From: Blautia sp. MSJ-19
GTDB taxonomy: Bacteria; Bacillota; Clostridia; Lachnospirales; Lachnospiraceae
Reading direction: 5' to 3'
NCBI RefSeq assembly: GCF_018918125.1
Contig: NZ_JAHLQA010000015.1
Coordinates: forward strand, 51,186 to 115,185
Length of the DNA stretch: 64,000 nt
The translations under genes and the position numbers were made by a program. The stretch's first letter is position 1, and each line of letters begins with the position of its first letter. Below the pieces are notes generated by a model. It saw only the letters and a list, made by a program, of their open reading frames with translations, ran no database searches and was not told where the DNA came from. This document shows, piece by piece, positions 45,078 to 52,199 of this stretch.

Positions 45078-45455
45078 TTAATCACCTCCAAGGCCCGCCA
45101 TACGCATAAATGCCATTTTCATCGCATCAAGCTGCGCATCCATCTGTTCTTTCGATGTATGATTTTTGACAAATTCCGCATGCCTTGATTTCCATTCATT
45201 GCGGATCCGATGCTGTTCCGGTGTAAAATTCTCCAGATACTCTTTCCGGTCTTCCGCACGGACAGAAACAATCCTTCCAAGAGCTGTATCCGGAGCAATG
45301 CCAACGAGAAAATCTCTAAATTCTTCCCATTTCATTCCTTCCGGAAGCTCTCTGGACAAACGAATCCCGTACTGTGACTGAAAAGATGATATGATCAGAT
45401 CAAAGTCATCTATCAGATCATAGTACGGGTCACTGCTCTCCCTCGTTTTCCCCCA
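45078..45455 (-). CDS. Gp15-type tail assembly chaperone, expressed by frameshift
   Basis: The protein domain (SDPYYDLIDDFDLIISSFQSQYGIRL...KWEEFRDFLVGIAPDTALGRIVSVRAEDR) is the Gp15 family. The conserved N-terminal half lies upstream of the first normal start (TTG at 45359), in a frame that opens at 45455 inside the 3' end of the preceding chaperone gene and has no start codon there. It is therefore most likely made as a fusion by ribosomal frameshifting, like the G/GT proteins of other siphoviruses. Confidence 0.78.
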   Translation of the reverse strand, partial: WGKTRESSDPYYDLIDDFDLIISSFQSQYGIRLSRELPEGMKWEEFRDFLVGIAPDTALGRIVSVRAEDRKEYLENFTPEQHRIRNEWKSRHAEFVKNHTSKEQMDAQLDAMKMAFMRMAGLGGD

Positions 45456-45735
45456 TTACCAGTTCCACGGCGGACTGAATAATAGTCATCAGGGAATTTG
45501 CTGAAAGTTTCTTTCCGTCTTTTTCCATCTTGCAGATCTTCTCTACATCTTCTGGATAAAAGATAAGATCTAACGCTTCTCCTACAGCCTGCAGTTCGGA
45601 ATTCTCTGCGAATACTCCCATCAGGCGGAGCATCGTCTCTGCATCCGATCTTACTTCCACTTCCAGATCTCCGATCACGATGACCGGATTGGATTCAAAA
45701 CTCAGTTTATTTGTAATGTTGATTCTCTTTGCCAT
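45430..45735 (-). CDS. Tail assembly chaperone (gpG-like)
   Basis: 101 residues, MAKRINITNKLSFESNPVIVIGDLEVEVRSDAETMLRLMGVF. Located between tail tube and tape measure, the usual place of the first chaperone frame. Near its end the mRNA reads ATG-GGG-GAA-AAC (G run at 45450-45454), a candidate slip site from which a +1 shift enters the Gp15 frame. Confidence 0.82.
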   Translation of the reverse strand: MAKRINITNKLSFESNPVIVIGDLEVEVRSDAETMLRLMGVFAENSELQAVGEALDLIFYPEDVEKICKMEKDGKKLSANSLMTIIQSAVELVMGENEGEQ

Positions 45736-45753
45736 TTTCTACCTCTCTTTTTT

Positions 45754-46212
45754 TCACGCTGCTGGTACTACAGTTGGCTTACCATTGCTGATTACGTCAA
45801 ATTCCAGGGCTCCTACATTAGTTGCATCGCCACCACCGCAATTCTTTACATCAAACACAGCATTGGTCCAGGATACACTCGTGCCATCTGGAAAGATCCA
45901 TTCAAAATAGCCTTCTGCATCATGTCCATTCTTGAACTGTTTACCTGCCACAAAGTCATTTCCGGTATCGCCGATGTTTCTCTTACCGTTAAGCGTAATG
46001 GTAAGGGCTTTGGCTGTCATTAACGCTCTCTGCCATCCTTCTGTATCCATTGGAGTCCATGTTTCTACGCCATTGGAAAAAGATGGTGAGAAGGTTTCCA
46101 GATCTGCTACGGTCGTAGCGGATTCTTTAGCTGCACCAAGCTTAAACTGATTGGCTGATACAGGGAATACATTCGTTGTTTTCCCGGCAAACTTCTGAAG
46201 ATTCACTTTCAT
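45754..46212 (-). CDS. Major tail (tube) protein
   Basis: 152 residues; NGKRNIGDTGNDFVAGKQFKNGHDAEGYFEWIFPDGTSVSWTNAVFDVKNCGGGDATNVGALEFDVISNGKPTV is the tail-tube pattern of Firmicutes siphoviruses. N terminus MKVNLQKFAGK resembles that of the scaffold protein (NLQTFAEGG), a recurring virion-protein start. Overlaps the next gene by 4 bp. Confidence 0.88.
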   Translation of the reverse strand: MKVNLQKFAGKTTNVFPVSANQFKLGAAKESATTVADLETFSPSFSNGVETWTPMDTEGWQRALMTAKALTITLNGKRNIGDTGNDFVAGKQFKNGHDAEGYFEWIFPDGTSVSWTNAVFDVKNCGGGDATNVGALEFDVISNGKPTVVPAA

Positions 46213-46616
46213 GTCTTTTTACCTTCTTTCTTTTCAAAAATAAAAGTCCCTTCAATGACCATTTCGTAAATGCCGGCATCATCTGTGCCAACATCCTGAA
46301 TTGGATAAAGGGGCTGAAAAAACTTAATTGTTTCATCGTTGACCATTACATCTCTCATGGCCCTCAAATGCTCAAACAGCTCTGTAGCCGCTTTTTCTGT
46401 GTCTCTTGGAGATTTATTCCAGTGCACTAAAACAGTTACGTATTTCTCGCCGTAGCCTTCCAGGGATGGCCCTCCGAGAGCTGTGTGATACGGGTACTGG
46501 TGTTTGCTGTTGTATACACCAATAGACTTGTCCTCCTTGTCCGGAAGTTTCCCCATATACACCTGTTCTGCCATGCCGAGAGATGCAATATAATCTCTTA
46601 CGTCTGCCAACATCAT
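46209..46616 (-). CDS. Minor capsid / tail terminator protein (Minor_capsid_3 type)
   Basis: 135 residues; ends FQPLYPIQDVGTDDAGIYEMVIEGTFIFEKK, the signature of the family placed before the tail tube gene. Probably the tail terminator or a connector subunit. Two adjacent start codons; overlaps both neighbours by a few bases. Confidence 0.82.
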   Translation of the reverse strand: MMLADVRDYIASLGMAEQVYMGKLPDKEDKSIGVYNSKHQYPYHTALGGPSLEGYGEKYVTVLVHWNKSPRDTEKAATELFEHLRAMRDVMVNDETIKFFQPLYPIQDVGTDDAGIYEMVIEGTFIFEKKEGKKT

Positions 46617-47005
46617 ACGCCCGTCAACCTCCTATAGATCTCTTTAAATGCCTTGGCCGCAAAATCAGCTTCTTTACCTCCCGGAAGCCAGTCTGTATAC
46701 CATTTGCCGCGAGCATTCGGGTTTTCTCCTGTCTGGAAATGATATTCTGGATGGAAGTACAGGCGGCGGGCATATGGTGTACTAGACACGATTGATACTT
46801 TTCCGTGCTTGCTTTCTGATCTGTCCAGAAATGTGCTCTCATTCTGCAGATTACCGGTATCTCGTGGAAATACCTGCTCCTGCACAACATCTGTATGTAG
46901 TGCTTCTGCAGTCTGTTCCAGAGCCGTTATCTGTGCGTCTGTCAACTGTCGAATCTTGGGTAGATTTAGTTTTATCACAGAATTCACGTTGATCAGATTG
47001 CTCAT
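46613..47005 (-). CDS. Minor capsid / neck protein (Minor_capsid_2 type)
   Basis: 130 residues; contains DTGNLQNESTFLDRSESKHGKVSIVSSTPYARRLYFHPEYHFQTGENPNARGKWYTDWLPGG, typical of HK97 gp10-like proteins of the head-tail joining cassette. Confidence 0.85.
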   Translation of the reverse strand: MSNLINVNSVIKLNLPKIRQLTDAQITALEQTAEALHTDVVQEQVFPRDTGNLQNESTFLDRSESKHGKVSIVSSTPYARRLYFHPEYHFQTGENPNARGKWYTDWLPGGKEADFAAKAFKEIYRRLTGV

Positions 47006-47340
47006 ATCAGCATCACCTCAGTATAATTCACGGATCCATCCGGATTCCTTGCCTTTGTTCCCTGCTCAATTCGCCTCTTCACTCCGAAGATCACAGCGGA
47101 TCCGCCAGAGATAACCGGCAGTTCTGGGCAGATATCTCCCGGAAACATCGCTGTACCGGTAATCTGTACCAGTTTTTTCTCTGCTGTCAGGACCGTTCTT
47201 GCTTTGTCCTGGTAATTGCACTTTCCGGAATACTCTATGATTTTAAGTGGTTCTCCGTACTCGTTCAAACCTTCTCTCTCAAAACTGCAGGCGATATCTG
47301 TCTTGCAGAGCCGTTTCGGGACTAAACATGGATATCTCAT
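47002..47340 (-). CDS. Head-tail joining protein (Minor_capsid_1 type)
   Basis: 112 residues; GLNEYGEPLKIIEYSGKCNYQDKARTVLTAEKKLVQITGTAMFPGDICPELPVISGGSAVIFGVKRRIEQGTKARNPDGSVNYTEVML fits the stopper/joining protein that follows the connector gene. Confidence 0.82.
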   Translation of the reverse strand: MRYPCLVPKRLCKTDIACSFEREGLNEYGEPLKIIEYSGKCNYQDKARTVLTAEKKLVQITGTAMFPGDICPELPVISGGSAVIFGVKRRIEQGTKARNPDGSVNYTEVMLI

Positions 47341-47344
47341 GTGA

Positions 47345-47731
47345 TCACCTCGCTAACATGCAGCATAAACCGGTCTGCTGTAACAGTGCGTACACATCAC
47401 GCTTCATTGCCACACCTTTATCCGTAAATACGTTCCAGCTGCTGCCGAACTGCACAGACACCCCATTGATGCTGTATGAAGACAGTACACTGTTGATCTC
47501 ATCTGCATTCTCATATTCGAAATCAGCCTGCATGCATACAACTTCCCTGATGATCTCCTGCTGGTATGCTGTAAGATTGGAAAATCCCCGACCCACAATG
47601 CGGTTGTAGGTCAGGGAATCAATATGCCTGGATGCCTGTTTCAGTGCTTTTTGCAGATCATCTCCGGGGATAGTGTCACCCTCATACTGGTCTGTGTAAT
47701 AATCTTCGGTTACATATGATTTGTAAGCCAT
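47345..47731 (-). CDS. Head-tail connector (gp6-like)
   Basis: 128 residues, helical, with LQKALKQASRHIDSLTYNRIVGRGFSNLTAYQQEIIREVVCMQADF, the usual first connector gene after the major capsid. Start at 47731 after AGGTGGACAC; the stop of the capsid gene is close by. Confidence 0.84.
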   Translation of the reverse strand: MAYKSYVTEDYYTDQYEGDTIPGDDLQKALKQASRHIDSLTYNRIVGRGFSNLTAYQQEIIREVVCMQADFEYENADEINSVLSSYSINGVSVQFGSSWNVFTDKGVAMKRDVYALLQQTGLCCMLAR

Positions 47732-47745
47732 GTGTCCACCTCGAA

Positions 47746-48729
47746 TCACTCTTCTCCTGCATATTCCTCAGTATCCACGTCAACATAGATACTGTCGATC
47801 TTGCCATCACGGCCATTCGGGAACACGAATACGTCAGAAAAAGATCTGTTCTGATACAGATACCCATCTCCTTTTGTATGTGTACCCGGTGCAAAATAAT
47901 AGATGCTATTAATCTTCGGAACTGTCTTGCATGTCTGACCGCAAGCTACCAGTACGTTAATCTTGTGTGCTCCCGTCACAGTTTCGACACTATGTTCCGA
48001 ATCTGCTGTAACCTTTTTCAGTGGTTCAAAACCACCCTTTTCCGGTTCCCAGTCAAACGCATCATAAAATCGTTCATCGTCAATAACTTCCATGATCGGT
48101 ACACCGTCAATGTCTGTTACTCTGGTCTCGATTCCCATGCCGCCTTCTGCAATCTGGGTCATCTCGATCTTACGAGTAAACTCTGTAGACTGTTCCAGTG
48201 CGTCCATGATTTCGCTACGCACATACATGATCAGAGATCCATTTGTTTTGTATCTTCTGAGTTTTCCTTTTGCAAGGATAGTTTTCAACATACTGAACAC
48301 TTTTGCCTTTGTATAGGCAGATGTTGCCGTAGATCCATGATATCCTTCTTCTTTCTGTGCCGCCTGAGCAACTTTAGAGAAGAACAGTGCATCTGTTTCC
48401 GGAACAACCCATGTCTGTTCAAATACGCGAGAGATATTCTGGATAGAGGCTGTAGCATTTGTTTCATCAACATCAGCTTTATCTACCAGAAATTCAATAT
48501 CTCGGTCATGTTCCAGTGTATACGGAATGTCCTTCTGGTCATAAGTTCCCTCATTCCATCCACCTTTACGATTATGGTTTTTATATCCAGATGTGCTCAT
48601 CTGTGTGAAATGAAACGTCTTTGCATCCAGCCATCTTACATTACTGGTTACAAACGGAGATGTCAGGGTTCCCTGCATCAGGATTTCGAGGAGTTCTGGA
48701 CTCCACTGTTCTGCATAGTTTAATGCCAT
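47746..48729 (-). CDS. Major capsid protein
   Basis: 327 residues. Position after the scaffold gene and sequence stretches (VRWLDAKTFHFTQMSTSGYKNHNRKGGWNEGTYDQKDIPYTLEHDRDIEFLVDKADVDETNATASIQNISRVFEQTWVVPETDALFFSKVA) identify a HK97-fold capsid of the type seen in clostridial siphoviruses. No separate prohead protease gene is present. Confidence 0.9.
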   Translation of the reverse strand: MALNYAEQWSPELLEILMQGTLTSPFVTSNVRWLDAKTFHFTQMSTSGYKNHNRKGGWNEGTYDQKDIPYTLEHDRDIEFLVDKADVDETNATASIQNISRVFEQTWVVPETDALFFSKVAQAAQKEEGYHGSTATSAYTKAKVFSMLKTILAKGKLRRYKTNGSLIMYVRSEIMDALEQSTEFTRKIEMTQIAEGGMGIETRVTDIDGVPIMEVIDDERFYDAFDWEPEKGGFEPLKKVTADSEHSVETVTGAHKINVLVACGQTCKTVPKINSIYYFAPGTHTKGDGYLYQNRSFSDVFVFPNGRDGKIDSIYVDVDTEEYAGEE

Positions 48730-48777
48730 ATCTTATACCTTCTTTCTTTTTTGTGGTGTCCGAATCGGACACATTGG

Positions 48778-49443
48778 TTAATTATTAAAACGATTCCAAC
48801 GTTTTGTTGGTACTATGGGCTGATTCGCTGTGGTCTGCTGAGGATTCTGCGCCGGATTGCCGCCTGTTCCAATCTGCATGAAGCCAGTCTTTCCATCCGT
48901 CTGTGGTTTCAGTGCCGGAACGTCTTCCAGTACTTTATTCACTGCTGTTTTCAGTGACTCCTCATTGATTTTTCCATCCTGGCCTACTACCTGACTAAAA
49001 TCTGCCATTTTAAGGACGTACGGAATTGTCTTTGCGTCGATGCCAAGCGATACAGCCATCATAGTAGCAGCATTCTCTACATGTGCCATCTGAGCCTCTT
49101 TCTGTGCTGCAGCAAGCTGTGCCTGTGTTTCTGTAATCTGGTCCTGCATACCGGCTACATCTGGCCGATTAGCTGCCTGCTGCTGTTTGTATGCCTTGAT
49201 GGCCTGGTCCATCTCTTCTTTCGACAGTCCCTGCTGCCTGAAATACCCTTTCAAGACTGTATCTTCTGCCACAGTCTGTTTCCCTGCAATCAGGCTAGCC
49301 AGTTTGTCATAGTCAAACTGTGGTGTCTGTGCTCCCGCTGGTGGTGTGCTGCCTTCACCTCCCGAAGCGCCAGTTCCCCCTTCTCCGCCTTCTGCAAATG
49401 TCTGCAGGTTCATTGGTAATTTACATCTAAATCTCTTAAGCAT
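48778..49443 (-). CDS. Capsid scaffold protein
   Basis: 221 residues, acidic and low-complexity at the N terminus (NLQTFAEGGEGGTGASGGEGSTPPAGA), then a coiled coil (MQDQITETQAQLAAAQKEAQMAHVENAATMMAVSLGI) and a basic C terminus (PTKRWNRFNN), the typical layout of phage GPO/scaffold proteins. Start at 49443 (AAGGAG). Confidence 0.85.
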   Translation of the reverse strand: MLKRFRCKLPMNLQTFAEGGEGGTGASGGEGSTPPAGAQTPQFDYDKLASLIAGKQTVAEDTVLKGYFRQQGLSKEEMDQAIKAYKQQQAANRPDVAGMQDQITETQAQLAAAQKEAQMAHVENAATMMAVSLGIDAKTIPYVLKMADFSQVVGQDGKINEESLKTAVNKVLEDVPALKPQTDGKTGFMQIGTGGNPAQNPQQTTANQPIVPTKRWNRFNN

Positions 49444-49557
49444 ACCTATATGCTCCTTTACAGTTTTTTTCCGTGCTGTCTGCACTTACAGTTTTACGTG
49501 TGTCTCACAAAACAGTTGTTATCCCGGTGTCTCCGCGTAGTTTAATGCCTTCGGGCA

Positions 49558-49586
49558 TAAAAATAAGACGCTTAACCCTGCGTCTC
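49558..49586 (-). terminator. Terminator-like hairpin before the scaffold gene
   Basis: Minus-strand AGACGC / GCGTCT stem with an 8-base loop then TTATTTTT. The stop codon of the 59-residue protein lies in the loop. The 115 bp from here to the scaffold start hold no gene; a small GCCCGAAGGC hairpin follows directly. Confidence 0.6.
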
Positions 49587-49751
49587 AATGGGAGATTCCG
49601 GATCAGTATCTTTCTCCTTGACAATTTCTGCTATTTTCATCTTTACCAGATACTCTGCCCGTTCCTTTTTTACCGTCATGGTTTCTCCGACAGTTCTAAG
49701 TTCCAGGTTGTTCTCCTTATCGTAGAAATCATGGATCACTCTGATTTTCAC
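49572..49751 (-). CDS. Small phage head-region protein
   Basis: 59 residues starting at a GTG 8 bp after AAGGAGG: VKIRVIHDFYDKENNLELRTVGETMTVKKERAEYLVKMKIAEIVKE. Conserved type of small protein found beside scaffold genes of Firmicutes phages; role unknown. Confidence 0.72.
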   Translation of the reverse strand: MKIRVIHDFYDKENNLELRTVGETMTVKKERAEYLVKMKIAEIVKEKDTDPESPIETQG

Positions 49752-49764
49752 TGTTCTCACCTCC

Positions 49765-50151
49765 TTAATCACTGTGTGTTGCTTTTAATCCAAATTCCGG
49801 AAGGAAATTGATCTCGTAATGATATTTATCTACAGCTGATCCGGAAATATCTTCAACTACATACATGGTGTAGTCGTTCAGATACACATAATCTTTCTGA
49901 TAGTTGTTCTCCGCTGTCTCAATGATCACTTCCAGTTCATTGTCAGAATTATTCTTCAATGCAAATGTTCCGGTCAATTCCAGAAGAATGGTATCTGTTC
50001 TGGCATTTAGTACCGTGAGTTTCCTGGTCACATTGAAGTTATCTGCCGCTTTGGAAATGTTGTAACTCACCTGATCTGCCTCGGCACATCCTGTAGCTGT
50101 AATACAAATCAGGAGCATCAGTGCAATTACTGCTGCAATTTTCTTTTTCAT
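49765..50151 (-). CDS. Phage beta-sandwich lipoprotein (possible superinfection exclusion)
   Basis: 128 residues. Lipoprotein signal MKKKIAAVIALMLLICITATGC with lipobox cysteine at residue 22, then DQVSYNISKAADNFNVTRKLTVLNARTDTILLELTGTFALKNNSDNELEVIIET...YVVEDISGSAVDKYHYEINFLPEFG, a conserved phage family often labelled beta-sandwich lipoprotein. Surface lipoproteins of lysogens in other Firmicutes phages block DNA injection by related phages; here this is inference. A hairpin with weak T-run (50185-50219) separates it from the upstream gene. Confidence 0.82.
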   Translation of the reverse strand: MKKKIAAVIALMLLICITATGCAEADQVSYNISKAADNFNVTRKLTVLNARTDTILLELTGTFALKNNSDNELEVIIETAENNYQKDYVYLNDYTMYVVEDISGSAVDKYHYEINFLPEFGLKATHSD

Positions 50152-50219
50152 GTTTTTATAACCTCTCTTTCTTAAAAATGGGTATAAAAATACCACCGGC
50201 CATTTCTGACTAGTGGTGT

Positions 50220-50345
50220 TTACTCTTTCCATTCTTTTAATTTTTCGCTTTCCTCTTTGAGCTCTTTAAGCTCTTTTTCTCTGGACTCAAGCGTCATATC
50301 TTTGTGAACGATAACATCTTTGCCCTTTAATTCAGTTCTCTCCAT
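50220..50345 (-). CDS. 41-residue charged coiled-coil protein
   Basis: MERTELKGKDVIVHKDMTLE followed by a run of Glu/Lys heptads to the stop. Starts 19 bp inside the end of the MuF-type gene, so translation is coupled to it. Highly charged and helical. Could be a small capsid-associated protein or an antidote to the MuF C-terminal domain; no family recognised. Confidence 0.6.
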   Translation of the reverse strand: MERTELKGKDVIVHKDMTLESREKELKELKEESEKLKEWKE

Positions 50346-51988
50346 TCAATTCCAAACTCCTTTTCAAACTCAGTCAATGTTTTAACCTGTGCTTTTTCTA
50401 TGTCATAATTGTATGGTTCTGATACGTATTTGTCAACAGTCCTGTTGAAATATTCACTTCTAAAAGGCTTACTTCCAGATTTGTACCAAAATACCCTTCC
50501 ATCGTGAGTTGCTACCAGTCCAAAATCATAACCGCGTGCACCAGCCGAAACAAAATCACTTCCTGTAGGGAGTAGATTAGTTGGATGATTATGTATCGCT
50601 ATGATGCCTTCATCTTTTGCAAGTCGCTTAATATTTTGGATTTCGTCTTTGTTCAATTCTACACCAAGTTCATTGGTGCCTGTTATTTTTGAAAATAGTC
50701 GCTTTCCGGTTTTTGCACTTATTATATATAAATCTTCTCCGTCAGTTCCATTTCTATGCGTCAACATTGCTTTACTATATTTTCGTAATGCATCATTCAC
50801 GGAAGTGTTACCTGTGATTTGATTAAATTTTCGTCTATAAATCTCTGTATTAATATACGAAAATGGAACTTTATTGTTTCCATTTCGCAGATTTTCAATA
50901 TTTGCGCTTTCACCTACTGATAAACCAGCAGCAACCGTTTTCCATTCTTTTTGTTTCTGCTCATATCTCTTCTGGTTTTCTGAATCCAGTGAGAAATCTG
51001 CCAGTCTTTTAAATTTCTTCTCCTGACGCTCGGCATATTGCTGTCTGGCTTCCTGCTGTGCCCGATTTTCCAGATCAGATATCTCTTGCTTGTTATATTT
51101 CGGATCTATTTTCGTGATGCCTGGGAAATATGTTGTATGAGAATCCTTGCAGCGGGGATGATATAAGCCTGCTGCCATTGCACTGGACATCAGTGGATAC
51201 TTGCCGTCTTTCCTGCTGCCACCGCTCCAAACATCGTCAATCAGGATTTTCCCCACAAACGGAAGACACTTCGGACACGGGGATCCTCGTTTATTCATAA
51301 TTACAAGATGTAGTCCCCACTGCCGCCGCATCTCGCCTTCTCCCTGCAGGTAAGCTCTTTTGCTTGCTGTTCGAATCGCCATATCTGCATAATCCGCAAT
51401 CGTATGACGTGCTCCATTGACATACTCAATACAATTCAGACCTGCTGAAAGAAAATCTTTTGTTGCCATATCTACGGCTTTTTCATATGTCCCTGCTCCT
51501 GTGTTTGCATATACCTGAGCATTGTATATGATCTTACGATACTGGTCATTTGCCATGCGTAAGACTGCTGCCTCTGCTTTCTGCATATCCGCTGTGGTTG
51601 CCTGGATCAGTGCATCCAACTTACGGTCATTGACTTTGAAGAACTCTGCAGTGCCACCTTTAGATATGCGTTTCGCCGGAAATCCGTTTTTGATCTCCTC
51701 CAGGATCCGTTTCTCCTGGTTCATGCCGCCCTCGGATCTGGCAAGACTGATCAGAACTTCAATCTTTTTATTGATGTCCTTGAACTGCTTTCCGTATTTC
51801 TTCTGGTTGTCACGCTTGTACTTTTCCAGAGATTTTAGCATTTCCGTCTGCCACATGGACCAACGTTTCTTTTCGTCAGTCTCTTCCTGCTTATGATTCT
51901 CAAAGTTCCGAATCATGGATGCGATCAGCTCATTTTCAATCGCTTCAAAAGCAGCACCGATATCATATTCATCATTTATCTTTGCCAT
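50327..51988 (-). CDS. MuF-type minor head protein with HNHP (JAB-like) C-terminal domain
   Basis: 553 residues. Residues 1-120 are helical; 130-295 is the phage minor head (Phage_min_cap2/MuF) domain with CPKCLPFVGK and AGLYHPRCKDSHTTYFPG; a charged linker follows; residues about 400-520 form a second domain with DLYIISAKTGKRLF and IIAIHNHPTNLLPTGSDF (H466, H468, S477, D478), resembling the metal site of JAB/RadC-type proteins, though spacing differs from RadC. MuF proteins enter the virion and often carry toxin or enzyme tails. Confidence 0.8.
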   Translation of the reverse strand: MAKINDEYDIGAAFEAIENELIASMIRNFENHKQEETDEKKRWSMWQTEMLKSLEKYKRDNQKKYGKQFKDINKKIEVLISLARSEGGMNQEKRILEEIKNGFPAKRISKGGTAEFFKVNDRKLDALIQATTADMQKAEAAVLRMANDQYRKIIYNAQVYANTGAGTYEKAVDMATKDFLSAGLNCIEYVNGARHTIADYADMAIRTASKRAYLQGEGEMRRQWGLHLVIMNKRGSPCPKCLPFVGKILIDDVWSGGSRKDGKYPLMSSAMAAGLYHPRCKDSHTTYFPGITKIDPKYNKQEISDLENRAQQEARQQYAERQEKKFKRLADFSLDSENQKRYEQKQKEWKTVAAGLSVGESANIENLRNGNNKVPFSYINTEIYRRKFNQITGNTSVNDALRKYSKAMLTHRNGTDGEDLYIISAKTGKRLFSKITGTNELGVELNKDEIQNIKRLAKDEGIIAIHNHPTNLLPTGSDFVSAGARGYDFGLVATHDGRVFWYKSGSKPFRSEYFNRTVDKYVSEPYNYDIEKAQVKTLTEFEKEFGIEWRELN

Positions 51989-52199
51989 TTGACCATACCT
52001 TGAAGCCCTGCTGTCTAAACTGTCTCGTCAGCTCCTTCAACTTTGTAACACTTTCGCATTTATCTCTTCGGAGCTCCGCATAATCAGCTTTCTCCACTGC
52101 GTAGATTCCCATTGGTACCTGCTCCTTTGCTATTTTGAGCAGTCCCTGGTACTCCTTCCGGTTCATCCGGTACATTCTTGGTCCTACCTTTACCCTCAT
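51972..52199 (-). CDS. Small phage protein overlapping the portal gene
   Basis: 75 residues, basic: MRVKVGPRMYRMNRKEYQGLLKIAKEQVPMGIYAVEKADYAELRRDKCESVTKLKELTRQFRQQGFKVW. It looks like a conserved small phage protein of the head module. Its first 39 codons (52084-52199) lie inside the 3' end of the portal gene in another frame. Confidence 0.68.
   Translation of the reverse strand: MRVKVGPRMYRMNRKEYQGLLKIAKEQVPMGIYAVEKADYAELRRDKCESVTKLKELTRQFRQQGFKVWSNGKDK

Noticed and set aside
47716..48723. 335-codon plus-strand open frame
   Set aside because: Antisense of the major capsid gene, Cys/Phe/Ile-rich as shadows are; the minus-strand product is a clear capsid protein.
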